This document shows positions 23,866 through 34,475 of a stretch of 64,000 nucleotides of DNA, one piece after another. How positions within the stretch are numbered: the stretch's first letter is position 1; each line of letters starts with the position of its first letter. The position numbers and the translations under genes were made by a program. The notes under the pieces are model-generated. The model was not told where the DNA came from, searched no databases, and saw only the letters and a list, made by a program, of their open reading frames with translations. Source of the stretch: Bimastos eiseni. Taxonomy: Eukaryota > Annelida > Clitellata > Crassiclitellata > Lumbricidae. The stretch is from NCBI GenBank assembly GCA_959347315.1, contig OY365816.1, positions 27,104,313 through 27,168,312 of the forward strand, in the 5' to 3' direction.

Positions 23866-26800
23866 CTATAGTTAATACAAAGTAATGTGATGTAATCAAA
23901 CATTTATATAGCGACTTTTAAAGATATCTACTGAGAGGCACTCTCTGCGCTGGCCTTAATGATATTAAATGTCACAGTGTACAAGTCAAAATATTAGCAA
24001 AACTATGCACATTAAGCTGAAATTAGTCATCAGTCGTGGGCCATTTAAATTTGTAGACCATTGCTTAAAATTGTAAGGAAGCAAACAACTGGTCTAGCAA
24101 ATTCTTACATCACATTTCCAAAAACTTGCTGCAACATTATGGGCCATGGGCCCTTATCCAAGATCAATAATGGTCCTATATTCAGGAACACGACCCTAGC
24201 TCCATGATAACAATGGTGCCATATCCTTGACCAATCTGCATCTAACGCCATGAAGTACGATTAATTTCTCTCAACTTTCTATTCTAAACTTCACAACATT
24301 TCAAATTTTTTTAGCTATAAAATTATCTCTATCCAGGTCCTACTGCCCATAATTTATTAAAAAAGTCTCAATATCTTCAAAATGGCAAAGCCAAAAGACA
24401 CCAAAAGTTCTGAAAAGCATTGACGCTTACCCTTCTCAATGCGACAGCCACAACATGAGATTCATCCAATAACGTTTCCTCAAACGTCCAATCGTCCTGG
24501 GGTCGATAGTCCACCTGAACTTCGGTATCGGTAACCACACGACAGAGAGTCAACGGAGATTTCGTTATAAAGTTCAGTCTACGTAAGCTGTAACCAACTC
24601 CTATGCCAACCAACTTAACAAAACTCTCCTTCAGGCACTAAAATCAAGCAATATATTAATAACCCCATTTATCAGAAAATAGGATCAAAATTTAAATGGA
24701 TACAAACAATGTAGCCTCAAAATGACTCTCCCTAACTACAATTAGACCTGGATAAATTATCGCTTCTGCCAGAGTGAATATATAACCATTGATATAATGC
24801 CTATGGAATTTAAAAGTGTTTCTCTTTTGTAATAATCTTGATACTTACTAAATACTTTTAAAAAATCAGAAAAAAATAAGTGCGTGATGTAGTAACTGTT
24901 AATACAGACTGCTTTCGTGTATTGAGACACTTAGAGTAGCACACCTCAGAAGTACACTTAGAAATGTACACCTAGAGTTGTCCAATAAGAGGCACACAGA
25001 AGTGGGCGTGTTCTATTGGCAAAACAATGACAAGTATGGTAATATTCAGATGATTGAAGTTTAAACTTATTTTATTGTAATCAAGTGTCAGCAATCATAA
25101 TTGCAATCAAATATCTATATAGGCAATTATGGTTCTCTTATAATATTTAAAAAGTTATAATCAGCCTAAACTTCAGGCATCTGAAAATTACACTGACATG
25201 GGGAAATTTCAAATATTTACATTACATTACCACATTACAAAGTGATTATTGAAACAGCTTACCCAAAACCTGTAGAATTTCGTAAGCTGTTGCAATTCGT
25301 TCGATTGTGATCTGATTGCGTTCCATTCCTGTTTGGTGAACTGTCTGTCCATCGTTGAGAAGAACTGTTCCACGGACTTAGAACCAACTACAGAACCAAG
25401 AAAGATAGACAACACACTCAGCTGAAGAGGTATAAATACGCGTATACAGGTAATGGTATGTATGCATACATGTGTGCATGTATTACTGTCAATGTGTGTG
25501 TATCAAGATAACAAAGTCAATCCGTTGAAACCACATCTCATGAGAAACACTCTCCACAAACACAGCACCAATAGTCAGAGTCTAAAATACTATTACTACT
25601 GCTATAACAACAACAGCCAGCACCAATGCTACAAGTACTACTGCTATTACTACTACTAACACCACACGAATACGAGTACTACTGCTATAACTACCACCAA
25701 TGCCACCACTGATATAAGAACTACAACCAGAGGCGGCAATCTCGATTGACATATGGAAGGACACCCCATGAGAGGGGTAGGAAATGTGGGGGACAAATGT
25801 ATAACTTGTACCCTCTCTGTAAAAGATAGAGGGACTTGTCCCCTCGACACCCCTTGGGATCGCCACTCCTGACTTCAACTATTACCACCACTAAGAGCAC
25901 CACCGATACAAGACTATAGCTATTATGACCACTAACACCACCATCCCCACTCAGGGTTCGATTTGTCAAAAAGAAGCAGAGGGAGTCGGATGATGAGAAT
26001 TTCTGTGAATCTGAAGAAGTCCTCAACATATCAACACCTTTGTAGCTGAAGCCGGGGGTTCAACCCTGACCCCACCAGTGTAATTGGACACTGAGTAGAG
26101 GAATCTTTATGATGCTCCATTATCTCATGGCAAAGCAAGAGTCAATCAATTGCACACATACCAGAGTCTTATCATCAGGCAGAGACCAATTAACTCGTTA
26201 ATCACCACATAATCACCTGGTCGATCGATCTTCATCAGATCGATCCCGACATGGCGTGATGATTCCGCTGCGAGCACGACATAGTCCCCCTGGTGAGAGA
26301 TGTTGAAATCGAAGCCCGGAACCTGTCGGTCATGGTCCAGCGCATTCACCAGGTACGGCTTACCTTTTTCAGAGCGGCCAAGCCGAACGTCTGTGTATGG
26401 GATTTGCAGAGAGTCGCAGGCAGCTTTCCGGATCAGTAACCGTCCTGCCTTGCATAGGAACAGAACAAAATGAAAGAAATCGTGAGCACAGGTAAAGGTG
26501 ATTGGACAGGTACAAAGCCCTGCTCAAATTAATCATTAATAACTCATTCTTCGTCTAGTTCTCTGCATCTTAGGCAGTTTCAAATGTCCGACATCACGAC
26601 TCCTTGCTACTCTGTCTCTCCTTGAAGCTTCTGCCATCATCAAACCTACCATCATATGTCTCGGTCTTCCACTTTTCCACCTCCCCTTCGTTGAGAGAAC
26701 TCATTATCATCGTCAATGACATAATCATCTAGCAAACTATGTTTACACTGTAACAGAGTAATCTGTAAAACACCTCATAGGTTTGTAACAGATGTTACTG

Positions 26801-27140
26801 GTCCGTAACAACTAACGGATGTTACCGGTTCGTAGCAGATGTTATTGGTTCATGACAGATATTACTGGTCAGTAACAGATGTTACTGGTTCGTAACAGAT
26901 GTTACTGGGTCACAACAAATACATTTACCAGTTTGTAACAGATGTTACTGATTCTCAAGTGGCATGTCCAGTAGACCCGCTAACCATTAAACTTACAAGA
27001 GCTGATTTGGCATCTCTCTGATAGGCCAGCTGTTGAATCCTTTCTCTCTCTTCCCGCTGAATACACGCCATTCCACGACTCCAATCTTCTTCCGTAGGTT
27101 GCCAAGCGCTACAGCGAAATGCCCAACGCAGGCTGACCAT
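23698..27140 (-). CDS. AASDHPPT: L-aminoadipate-semialdehyde dehydrogenase phosphopantetheinyl transferase (complete, 5 exons)
   Basis: Cytosolic Sfp/Lys5-type enzyme that transfers 4'-phosphopantetheine from CoA to a serine of carrier domains (fatty acid synthase, mitochondrial ACP, aminoadipate-semialdehyde dehydrogenase). Exons, right to left: 27140-26997, 26448-26217, 25387-25263, 24637-24431, 23865-23698. All junctions are GT-AG and in phase, giving 291 aa; the human protein is 309. Motifs: RWAFRC at the N-terminus (the human form is RWAFSC), EKGKPY (about 75-80), FDFNISHQGDY, GIDLMK (116-121, Mg-binding Asp118), FTKQEW, and the core WCLKESFVK (167-175) with catalytic Glu171. The divergent C-terminal exon ends SIKGNG-stop. 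It is head-to-head with MARCHF5. A start further upstream (MLLREIK...) is possible; I chose the Met just before SLRWAF. A polyadenylation signal lies about 140 bp past the stop. Confidence 0.95.
23895..23965 (-). mobile_element. L2-like 3' end downstream of AASDHPPT exon 5
   Basis: catttatatagcgactttt then agatatctactgagaggca, the shared antisense L2 end, located in AASDHPPT intron 4 just before exon 5. Confidence 0.6.
24431..24637 (-). CDS. AASDHPPT: AASDHPPT exon 4 (catalytic KES motif)
   Basis: 207 nt, acceptor ttgattttag, donor gtaagc, phase 0 at both ends. Starts CLKESFVKLVGIGVG, the most conserved block of the family, with the metal-coordinating Glu171. It ends ESHVVAVALRR, matching HHFVAVALRK in human. 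Confidence 0.94.
25263..25387 (-). CDS. AASDHPPT: AASDHPPT exon 3
   Basis: 125 nt, acceptor ttctgtag, donor gtaagc. Encodes VGSKSVEQFF to FYRFW, including FTKQEW, the counterpart of FTNKEW in the human enzyme. Trp167 begins the WxxKE core completed by the next exon. Confidence 0.93.
25728..25871. mobile_element. hAT-type MITE copy 2 (AASDHPPT intron 2)
   Basis: 144 bp, same family and orientation as the element at 32042. Ends CAGAGGCGGCAATCT and GATCGCCACTCCTG; duplication actacaac / acttcaac, 7 of 8 matching. Interior shared (atgagaggggtag, aaatgtgggg, acttgtcccc). Confidence 0.82.
26217..26448 (-). CDS. AASDHPPT: AASDHPPT exon 2 (CoA- and Mg-binding motifs)
   Basis: 232 nt, phase 0 in, phase 1 out, donor gtgatt. 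Starts AGRLLIRKAA and contains GKPYL, FNISHQGDYVVLAAE and HVGIDLMK, the diagnostic motifs of Sfp-type transferases. Confidence 0.95.
26785..26955. repeat. 20-bp minisatellite with internal palindrome, AASDHPPT intron 1
   Basis: Units gtaacagatgttactggttc, varied. GTAAC...GTTAC makes each unit self-complementary. A related single copy lies near 28275. Confidence 0.8.
26997..27140 (-). CDS. AASDHPPT: AASDHPPT exon 1
   Basis: 144 nt, 48 codons, ATG at 27140-27138, ends in QRDAKSAL at donor gtaagt (phase 0). Matches the N-terminal RWAF...RDAKAA block of animal homologues. A minisatellite of 20-bp units starts about 40 bp inside the following intron. Confidence 0.9.
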
Positions 27141-29239
27141 CTTTATTTCCCGCAATAACATAGAAGGACGCACCGATCTGTTGAACACAAATGGCAAGAA
27201 AATTTCAAATAGCAATCATTTAATTGGGTTTGATATTATTAGGTTTGCTATCGCAAAGAAGGCACAAAATTATAAACAACAAAAAAGAGGCCATAAGAGT
27301 AGGCTCCTAACTAGGTTCTGACCGTATATAAACATTATCTCAAGATCTATAAAGCACCAAAAAACTTGGTCATCATTCACAAGATTATGTAAAGGCGCTT
27401 CTAAATGAGCAATGTCATGATTGGATATGAATGAAACAATACCAGATTCAATATTACAGACGAAAATAATTCTTTCTTCAAAAATATGTACAAATACACA
27501 TGCACACACAAACATAACTATACGATAAATCTTCTGTAGCAGAATATTTTGCAAAAGAAATTATGCTTCAAAACATTTTTGTGGTGGAAGACCTCTGTGC
27601 TGGCGCATTTTTCAATCCGTCAATTTTCTATTTTGCGTTCGTCGTGGGGGTCGTGTAGCGTCAGGTTAGGCTTCGAGAGGGTCGGTCAGTGACAGACTTC
27701 GGGCTGTCGTTGTTAAATAGATACTAAAAAAACCTTCCGCCGCAGAAGTGATGTCTTCAAGCATTGCGTGGCTGAATAGTAAGCCGAAAAAGCAACAAGC
27801 ATCGCTATGATCATCATCCATTTGCTAATGGTTACCAACAATTCAGTGGATACGTGATCGCAATTTCCGGACTCATTCAAATCTGCTTCATTACACCAAT
27901 GAAAAATAAAATAAAATTGGCCTAATTATGTGTTTTCATAAGAATAATACCTTTTTAAATAACACGGGTAGATATGTATGGTCCCATATTTTGGCGTTTT
28001 ATGGCTTTGGATAACTTACAAGTTTAAGAGTTGCAAAACTAGTGTTGCGTCATTGCGCTGCTGCACGTCATCTGCCAGTTAACCGTGGGAATGGGATTAA
28101 CATGGAACAAACAAATAGTTACGTTTAACAAAGTGCAAATTTATCTGATAAGGTAGTCTAAGATAACTTTTGTCCAAAAATTAATACGTATAAGATCGCT
28201 TAAGGAGATTGTAATAAGCAGCATTCTCCTCTTAGCTTTCGCATCGCAACAGTGCAATATGTAAGACATCGTATGTTCATAACAGATGTTCCTGATTTAC
28301 AAGTGGCATGAGAGCTCAAATTAATTTTATTGAAGTTAAATTTGACTCCAAAAAAATTTGCATTCATCTGCTCATGGTATGACTTTTAATCATACTGTGC
28401 TAAATCAGACTAATAGTTAAACAGATGAATACTGGTAATATGTTTTCCCGAATGAGTTTGCATAACAGCGACCATTTGCTGATACCTTAGGCACTTAACG
28501 GAGGTGCTATATAAGTTGCTAGAAGAGATTAGATAACGCTCGCGCACAATCCGCACATAACAGTGACTCACGATGAATCGTATCGTATCATGAGTTAATA
28601 GACCAATAAAGTCGTACGCCGATATATATAATCCGTGGTTCAGTGTACGCATTGAATGGAAGCTGTCATGGAAATAATTTAGACGACCGTCATGCTTTCT
28701 TCATCTTGTTTTGTTTTAATTTATTTAGCCAGCTGATCAACTTTGTTCAGTTCTTGCGCTTACTCGGATTAAATCGGGAACCAGAAGGTTTGTTTCCTTA
28801 TTTATACAAGTGATTGTTCGCCATGTAACTCCGCAGGACCGCATACACGATGACACGTATAATCCATGTAGCACCTCCAATCTCATAGTAGAACTCGGCA
28901 CGAGTTCATAGTATAATATGAAATACTGTTCAAACTGTTGCCAACAGCCTTGGCTGTCGCAGTTCGCATGGCATAAATGAAGTCATTATGTGTAACTGCG
29001 TCAACATTTCATCATTATTACAAGTTTGGTTAAACAACTGCTTCATAAAGGAGTTAATTCTGCGTTTTAATAAAGTTTTTCCCCCAAATGAAGCGTTGCA
29101 TGAGTAACGATCATATTTTAGGCCTTCGTTGTCGTTTGTGCACGAATGATGATATATTTATAAGTTGATTGTCTAAATGAAATTAATTGTTTTTATGAAA
29201 ATGTTAAGATCTATTCTATTCTATTTACGGACTTATAAA
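27141..29239. other. Divergent spacer AASDHPPT-MARCHF5, AASDHPPT side
   Basis: A GC-richer part at 27600-27720 could be the AASDHPPT promoter region. The rest is AT-rich without a recognised exon. Confidence 0.35.
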
Positions 29240-29415
29240 ACGAATTATAGACGCTCCCAGTGCGAAGAACCCCTCGGGAAAAGAAAGGTCTTGAGATTGC
29301 GAACGAAAATGCCTTCAGCTAAGATCTTGGCCCGTGTCATAGCAGGAAGGTCATTCCACAGCAAAGGGCCTACAGAGGCATAGGCACAATGCAGTGACAT
29401 GGCAGTCCGAGACCG
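29240..29415 (-). mobile_element. Antisense LINE 3' remnant between AASDHPPT and MARCHF5
   Basis: aaaggtcttgagattgcga followed by aggaaggtcattccacagc, a block repeated at 37060-37230 and, more degenerate, at 41900-42130. It reads on the minus strand as a decayed WN-type LINE end. Confidence 0.45.
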
Positions 29416-29727
29416 AGTTACAAGAAGGTCATGTTATTGGTCAGAAAGAAAGTAGGACAACATAATTGGTTTTGTGTTATAACTGTTGATGTCATTGCAA
29501 TTGACCTTTGACCTGTGGGAGCAAAGAACTGTTGTTGACCTGTTGCCCTTGTGATGTTATTGCAGTTGAGCAGTCTTCCTACATGTTTCAGTAGGCCAAA
29601 GCCTTCTTGTTTTTCTAGGCCATTAAAAATGTATTTACCATGTGGCTCGTAGTTTTTGAACTGTATCTTATAGCATCCTGGACATACCCTACTGTCAATG
29701 ACGTTGGCCAACGCAGTTAATTATTAC

Positions 29728-30160
29728 TAGGGATGAACCTAAACTTAGCTCGGAACTTGGCTCAGTCCAAGTTTCGTGGTACTTGGCATGAACTCAGACT
29801 TGGACAAACAATAGGTCCGAGTTTGAATCTTACCGGTTTTCTGTTTTGAGAACGGGAATCACATTTTTAGTTTACAAAATTACAATAACTAAAAGCACAA
29901 ATTTTTATTTTTTTAATTGCAAAATGACAGTTGACCTATATAAAAGCCAAAGTACTGCTACTATCAGTACTTTCTATTTACTACTTCCAAGTGTAAACTA
30001 AGGAAAACTAAAAATTCATGAAAGTTGTGCACACTGCCTAACTAAAAATCAGGAGAATGAGACTTGTTATTAAAATTTTTGGGCCTAAACTCGGACTCGG
30101 CAAAATTCGTAAGACTCGGTACTCAGACTCGGCAAGAAATTCAAATTCGGTTCATCCATA
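29728..30160. mobile_element. MITE with GGATGAACC ends, copy 1, just before MARCHF5
   Basis: About 430 bp. Terminal inverted repeats TAGGGATGAACC and complement of GGTTCATCCATA (11 of 12). Interior rich in actcggactcgg motifs near both ends. Ends 45 bp before the MARCHF5 start codon. No clear target duplication. Confidence 0.65.
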
Positions 30161-30204
30161 ATAACGACCCTTTGTTGTTCTGTTTATGCAGGTGGAAGGA
30201 CGAC

Positions 30205-30242
30205 ATGTCGCAGCCATCCAGTCGTGCTGATGAAATAGAGAA
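30205..30242 (+). CDS. MARCHF5: MARCHF5 exon 1 (start)
   Basis: 38 nt: ATG plus 11 codons and two bases (AA) before donor gtgaga. With exon 2 it gives DEIEKTCWVC. The reading frame is also open upstream, but this ATG gives the expected short N-terminus. Confidence 0.8.
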
Positions 30243-33200
30243 GTGAGAAATTGCTACGTCAATCGGTTTTTCCTTTCTTGCAGAAGGTTGAGCGTTGAAG
30301 GGTATTGTACTGCGATAAAATGCAGTTTGTTGTAAGATATTTTGAGCTCGAGTATGTGTGTGGGGTTGTGTGGGTGTTTGTGTATGGCTCTCTATGTGTG
30401 GTTGGGTTTATCTGTGTGTTTGTCTGTATGTGTGTGGGGTTGTGTTTGTGTGTGTGATTGTCTGTGTATGTGTCAGGTCGTGTGTGGCTGTGTGTGTGTG
30501 TGTGTGGTGTCTTTGTGTGTTTGTTTAGTGGTTCACTTGCATTGTTGTGTTTCCTTAGGACCTGCTGGGTCTGCTTTGCTACGGAGGATGACGATCGTGA
30601 TGCTGCCTGGGTGCGGCCGTGTCGTTGTCGTGGTACCAACCGATGGGTTCATCAGATGTGTCTGCAGAGGTGGATTGATGAGAAGCAGCGTGGAAACAGC
30701 ATGGCCAAGGTGTCGTGTCCACAGTGCAACACCGAATACTGGATCATCTTTCCGAAGCTAGGTAACGATCTCGATCGATCAACCCAGGCAGCAATTCGAC
30801 CTTTCAAAGCATTGACCCGGGATGTGGTTCAATAATGAGTCGGAAAATGCTTTCATTCGTTAAAAAATATATATGCCGCACTTTCAGGGTAACTACTGAA
30901 GGTGCTTCCAACTCTAGTTTGGGCAAAAAGGGGAGTTTCGAAATGACCATAAATGTACTGTTGCACAATTTATGGGACAGACGTAATTCCAGAGAAATGC
31001 CATTCCAAACTTTGGTCCTGCCATAGAGAGAATGTACATTTTTGCATAGGTTCCGTATGGGCAAATGGAACCTCAAGAAGCCCTCTGTCAGCAGAGCGAA
31101 GGGCGCGATGATGCTAGGCCCTCGATACCAGCCAACAAGCAGCGCCACAATTTCTCAGTTGTGGCCCTTCCATCTGGAACACGCTATCCTTAGAGATGTG
31201 ACTGTTCCCAAGGATTTATGCACCTCTGTTTTACAGGCTTGTGCAAGGCCACGTTGGCATCGCCAGAACACTTATACAGCAACTATACTCAATGAGCTGT
31301 TGGACAGTAGGCCAGTACAGAGCCTTGTATTCGTTATTATGTATTCGATAGGCTTTCGTCATTAAGGCGTGACCGTGCGACGTGTCTTGTTACAGGTCCA
31401 CTCGTCTACGTCATGGACGTCGTTGACCGCGTCATCTACAAGTTGTGTCCATTCGTGGCCGGTGGCATCTTCATAGGGTCAGTCTACTGGACAGCGGTCA
31501 CCTATGGCGCCGTAACTGTTATGCAGGTAAGTCGTTCATCTGTGGGCAGTGATAGGTAGGTTTTGCTAGGTGATTACAGGTGAGATAAGTGGGTGATTGG
31601 TATTGAAGGCAAGGTAAAGTGAGTGGGTGATTTTGCTTTCATATTCATAGTAACTTACAGACCACAGCTGCCTCTAATATGTGGATATATGTTCAGCCAT
31701 TCACAAATTTATATAGCACCTTTCAATTCAATTGTCATTCTCTTTTTATTTGGCAGTTTACACAATTTCTTTGAATATTTTGGCTTTGCCTCAGCTTACA
31801 CTACAAAGTAGTGATTAGTAAGTAAAAGCAATGACAATATTTGTGTTTTAGTTAGGTCGATTGTCGTTTTGTAAATTAAAAAATCTGATTATCGTTTCAA
31901 AACAGAAAATCAGAAGGCCGATTTGTATTAATACTCGGACCCATTGTTTGTTCGAGTCCGAGTAATGCTGAGTACTACGAAACTCGGTTGAATTGAATTT
32001 CCAGGCCGAGTTTCGGTTCATCCATAATATGTGGGTTCAAGCAGGGGTGGCGATCTCATTTGACAGGTGGGGGACGCCCAATGAGAGGGGTAGAAAATGT
32101 GGGACATATGTATAATGTGTCCTCTGTCTGCAAAAGGTGTGGGGGGACCTGTCCCCCTCTTGACCCACCACCCCAGGATCACCGCCCTGGGTTCAAGTTT
32201 CCTTATTTCGTCTGGAGTAAAGTTCCTCTTCCTTTGTTCAAGGTTCTAGGTCACAAGGAAGGCTTAAATGTGATGGAGCGTGCCGACCCGCTCTTCCTGC
32301 TGATCGGTCTTCCGATGATTCCAGTGAGCCTTATCCTTTCGAAAATGGTCCGATGGGAGGATTTCCTCCTTAAACTATGGAGGAAGTACTCCTCTAAGTT
32401 ACCGCTCATTAGCTACCTGTTCCCGACAGGTAGGCTCTTTTGTTGCTCAAAGGCTTTTGCATTTAATATATGTGATGATGATGAGTTCTCTGCCCAAAGG
32501 CAGGGCCATTTGATGAGTAGGTGAGTGAGGTGGTTTCTTGTTGCCTTCTTCGCAGAGAATTATGGGTGAGCAACTTGTCCAAGGTTACTTGAGGTGGGTT
32601 CAAACCTGCGACCCTTCGGTTGCAAGGCACAGAACATACCACTACGCCACCGCATCCCTATATAATATAATATACATTGTATAATCGAGCATTTATATCT
32701 GCTCAGAGGAGTTCTCTGTGCTATCATAGAGGATGTTAAATGTCATTACTAATTAATAATTATGTTTTGTCAGTTACCAAAACAGTGAAGTGAAGGCAAG
32801 AGTTATGCGGAAAACTTTCAATGTGAACAAATGTAGTTTTTGACTTGACGGCTGTGCATTACTTTATATGAATGAGAATTCATGTGTCATTGTCATCAAT
32901 ATTTGTGTTGCTATTAATCTAATCTAAACCTCTGATAGTCTGCATTCTTAATCGTTTTTAGGTTTTGGACATTTTCTGCCTAAATAATTAGGATCAAAAG
33001 GGTTCCACGACCAAAAAATATTGGGATACGCTGTTTTAGACCAAGTTTTGTTGCATATTTTCAGACCCCAGCAGCCAGCATCGGGTGCCTGCGGACACCG
33101 CGCCCCTGTCCGATCCGATCTCGGCCACCCGGATCCTCTGTGGCGCCCTCATTCTTCCGACGATCGCAACGATCGTCGGCAAACTGATGTTCGGCCAAGT

Positions 33201-33471
33201 CGAGTCAAACTTCCAAAGGACTTTGCTGGTTAGATGAATATTATTTCGTGTTGGATATCATACTATGTGTCTCTCTTCTTGTCTGCGTTCATGTCTGTCT
33301 GTCTGTCTGTCTGTCTCTCTTCATGTCTGTCTGTCTGTCTGTCTGTCTCTCTTCATGTCTGTCTGTCTGTCTGTCTGTCTCTCTTCATGTCTGTCTGTCT
33401 GTCTCTCTTCATGTCTGTCTGTCTGTCTGTCTGTCTCTCTTCATGTCTGTCTGTCTGTCTGTCTCTCTTCA

Positions 33472-33504
<33 letters not shown>

Positions 33505-33555
33505 TCATGTTTGTCTGTCTCTCTTCATGTCTGTCTGTCTGTCTGTCTCAATTCA

Positions 33556-33588
<33 letters not shown>

Positions 33589-33591
33589 TCA

Positions 33592-33624
<33 letters not shown>

Positions 33625-34038
33625 TCATGTCTGTCTGTCTGTCTGTCTCAATTCATGTCTGTCTGTCTGTCTCTCTTCATGTCTGTCTGTCTGTCCCTAC
33701 ACAGTGACGCCTCAGACGAGGGTTGAACCCGCTCACTCAGCACGCACTGAACGTTACAGGCTGATCGCTTTAACCAATGGGCCACTGTGCCACACACGTA
33801 TAGTAAGGATTAATAGATGAGATGTGTAATTGTGTAAGCATTACCTCATAACATCACACCTAAACTGAGCTTTTCCTCCTTGATATCTTTCCAGGGCGGC
33901 ATTGCATTCGTTGCCATCAAGGGTGTCCTAAAGATATACTTCAAGCAGCAGCAGTACGTCCGTCAGGCCCAGCGTCGCATCATGGACTTCGACGAGAGCC
34001 ACGCCTCCCTCCAGCCGACGAGACCGGCGACCTCCTAA
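30205..34038 (+). CDS. MARCHF5: E3 ubiquitin ligase MARCH5/MITOL (complete, 6 exons)
   Basis: Multi-pass outer mitochondrial membrane ubiquitin ligase that controls mitochondrial dynamics and turnover of misplaced proteins. Exons 30205-30242, 30559-30761, 31396-31526, 32243-32429, 33065-33228 and 33895-34038 join in phase to 288 aa; the human protein is 278. The C4HC3 RING-CH domain is complete: C15, C18, C34, C36, H44, C47, C66, C69. Four hydrophobic segments follow, with family blocks GSVYWTAVTYGAVTVMQ, GHKEGLNVMERADPLFLLIG, ATRILCGALILPTIATIVGK and GGIAFVAIKGVLK. The N-terminus is short (MSQPSSRADEIEK) as in relatives. The C-terminal tail (ESHASLQPTRPATS) is longer than the human one. MITEs lie just before the ATG and in intron 3. 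Confidence 0.97.
30559..30761 (+). CDS. MARCHF5: MARCHF5 exon 2 (RING-CH domain)
   Basis: 203 nt, acceptor ttccttag, donor gtaacg. Contains the entire RING-CH finger from TCWVCF to CPQCNTEYWIIFPKLG. Confidence 0.97.
30880..31250 (-). mobile_element. LINE 3' remnant, minus strand, MARCHF5 intron 2
   Basis: Minus-strand YGRTKVWNGISLELRLSHKL resembles the RT end motif (G.xxWNxLP). No intact frame. Confidence 0.5.
31396..31526 (+). CDS. MARCHF5: MARCHF5 exon 3 (TM1)
   Basis: 131 nt, acceptor gttacag, donor gtaagt. PLVYVMDVVDRVIYKLCPF and GSVYWTAVTYGAVTVMQ match PVVYVLDLADRLISKACPF and GSIYWTAVTYGAVTVMQ of human. Confidence 0.96.
31850..32026. mobile_element. Same MITE family, copy 2, inverted and partial, MARCHF5 intron 3
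   Basis: Reverse complement of 29731-29890: tcggttcatccata end at 32026, then tacgaaactcgg and ggacccattgtttgttcga. The other end is missing. Lies 15 bp from the hAT-type MITE. Confidence 0.65.
32042..32189. mobile_element. hAT-type MITE copy 1 (MARCHF5 intron 3)
   Basis: 148 bp with terminal inverted repeats CAGGGGTGGCGATCT / complement of GGATCACCGCCCTG. It is flanked by a perfect 8-bp target duplication ggttcaag (32034-32041 and 32190-32197). CAG...CTG ends and 8-bp duplications are the mark of hAT transposons. No coding capacity. Confidence 0.85.
32243..32429 (+). CDS. MARCHF5: MARCHF5 exon 4 (TM2)
   Basis: 187 nt, acceptor ttcaag, donor gtaggc. VLGHKEGLNVMERADPLFLL is nearly identical to vertebrate MARCH5. 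It continues with VRWEDFLLKLWRKYSSKLPL. Confidence 0.96.
32582..32658 (-). mobile_element. tRNA-like SINE head, MARCHF5 intron 4
   Basis: The minus strand has gcggtggcgtagtggtatg (box A) and gcaggtttgaacccacc (box B). Resembles a tRNA head but occurs in a repeat context. Confidence 0.5.
33065..33228 (+). CDS. MARCHF5: MARCHF5 exon 5 (TM3)
   Basis: 164 nt, acceptor attttcag, donor gttaga. The frame SSQHRVPADTAPLSDPISAT continues into RILCGALILPTIATIVGK. A TGTC microsatellite of about 400 bp starts 60 bp downstream. Confidence 0.94.
33288..33695. repeat. TGTC microsatellite with ctcttcat interruptions, MARCHF5 intron 5
   Basis: About 400 bp of gtct units broken regularly by ctctcttcat, a higher-order pattern of 24-40 bp. 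Confidence 0.95.
33692..33791 (-). mobile_element. tRNA-derived SINE head (second family, copy 2), MARCHF5 intron 5
   Basis: The minus strand has attggttaaagcgatcagc and gcgggttcaaccctcg. Shares gtccctacacagtgac with 17372-17470. Abuts the TGTC microsatellite. Confidence 0.6.
33895..34038 (+). CDS. MARCHF5: MARCHF5 exon 6 (TM4, C-terminus)
   Basis: 144 nt, acceptor tttccag, stop TAA 34036-34038. GGIAFVAIKGVLKIYFKQQQ and YVRQAQRRIM are family hallmarks. Codon use is GC-rich compared with the surrounding spacer. Confidence 0.96.
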   Translation, partial: GGIAFVAIKGVLKIYFKQQQYVRQAQRRIMDFDESHASLQPTRPATS

Positions 34039-34339
34039 GCCCTCAGAGGAACAGACACTCCGACAACAGATCGAACCCTGTTTTGCCCCTCGAAATTCGG
34101 CTCTGCCCGCATTCGAACGACGTTTAGCTAGGACCGACGAGCGCCATATGTGTGAATGCCTTTTCTTTTACTTTTGATCGTGGCGTTTGCGTCGATCGGC
34201 GTGGCACCAGCGCGCAGCGTCTTCGTTTGGACTCAGGTCGTGTTGTGTAAGCAGCTAAACAATTATGAATGGAACAATGGAAACGCAATCGGCTTTGTTT
34301 TATCCCCTTACCTTCTCCATATTTATACATTCTTTTGTG

Positions 34340-34341
34340 TG

Positions 34342-34372
<31 letters not shown>

Positions 34373-34475
34373 TCATTCTTATATGCATATTCATTCATAT
34401 ATATTTATATATATATATATACATGTCACACATGTATACATACATGCTTTTGTATATATATATATATATATGCAT
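34340..34475. repeat. (TA)n clusters
   Basis: Three TA runs separated by cat-rich spacers after MARCHF5. Confidence 0.9.

Noticed and set aside
30342..30761. 139-codon frame overlapping MARCHF5 exon 2
   Set aside because: Alternative frame through a GT-rich intron end; the RING-CH frame is the real one.
32582..32658. Functional tRNA gene
   Set aside because: Box A and box B are present but the stems do not pair well by eye, and similar heads occur as repeats; better a SINE.
33234..33820. Cys/Leu/Val/Ser-rich frames of 150-190 codons
   Set aside because: Products of the TGTC microsatellite in MARCHF5 intron 5.
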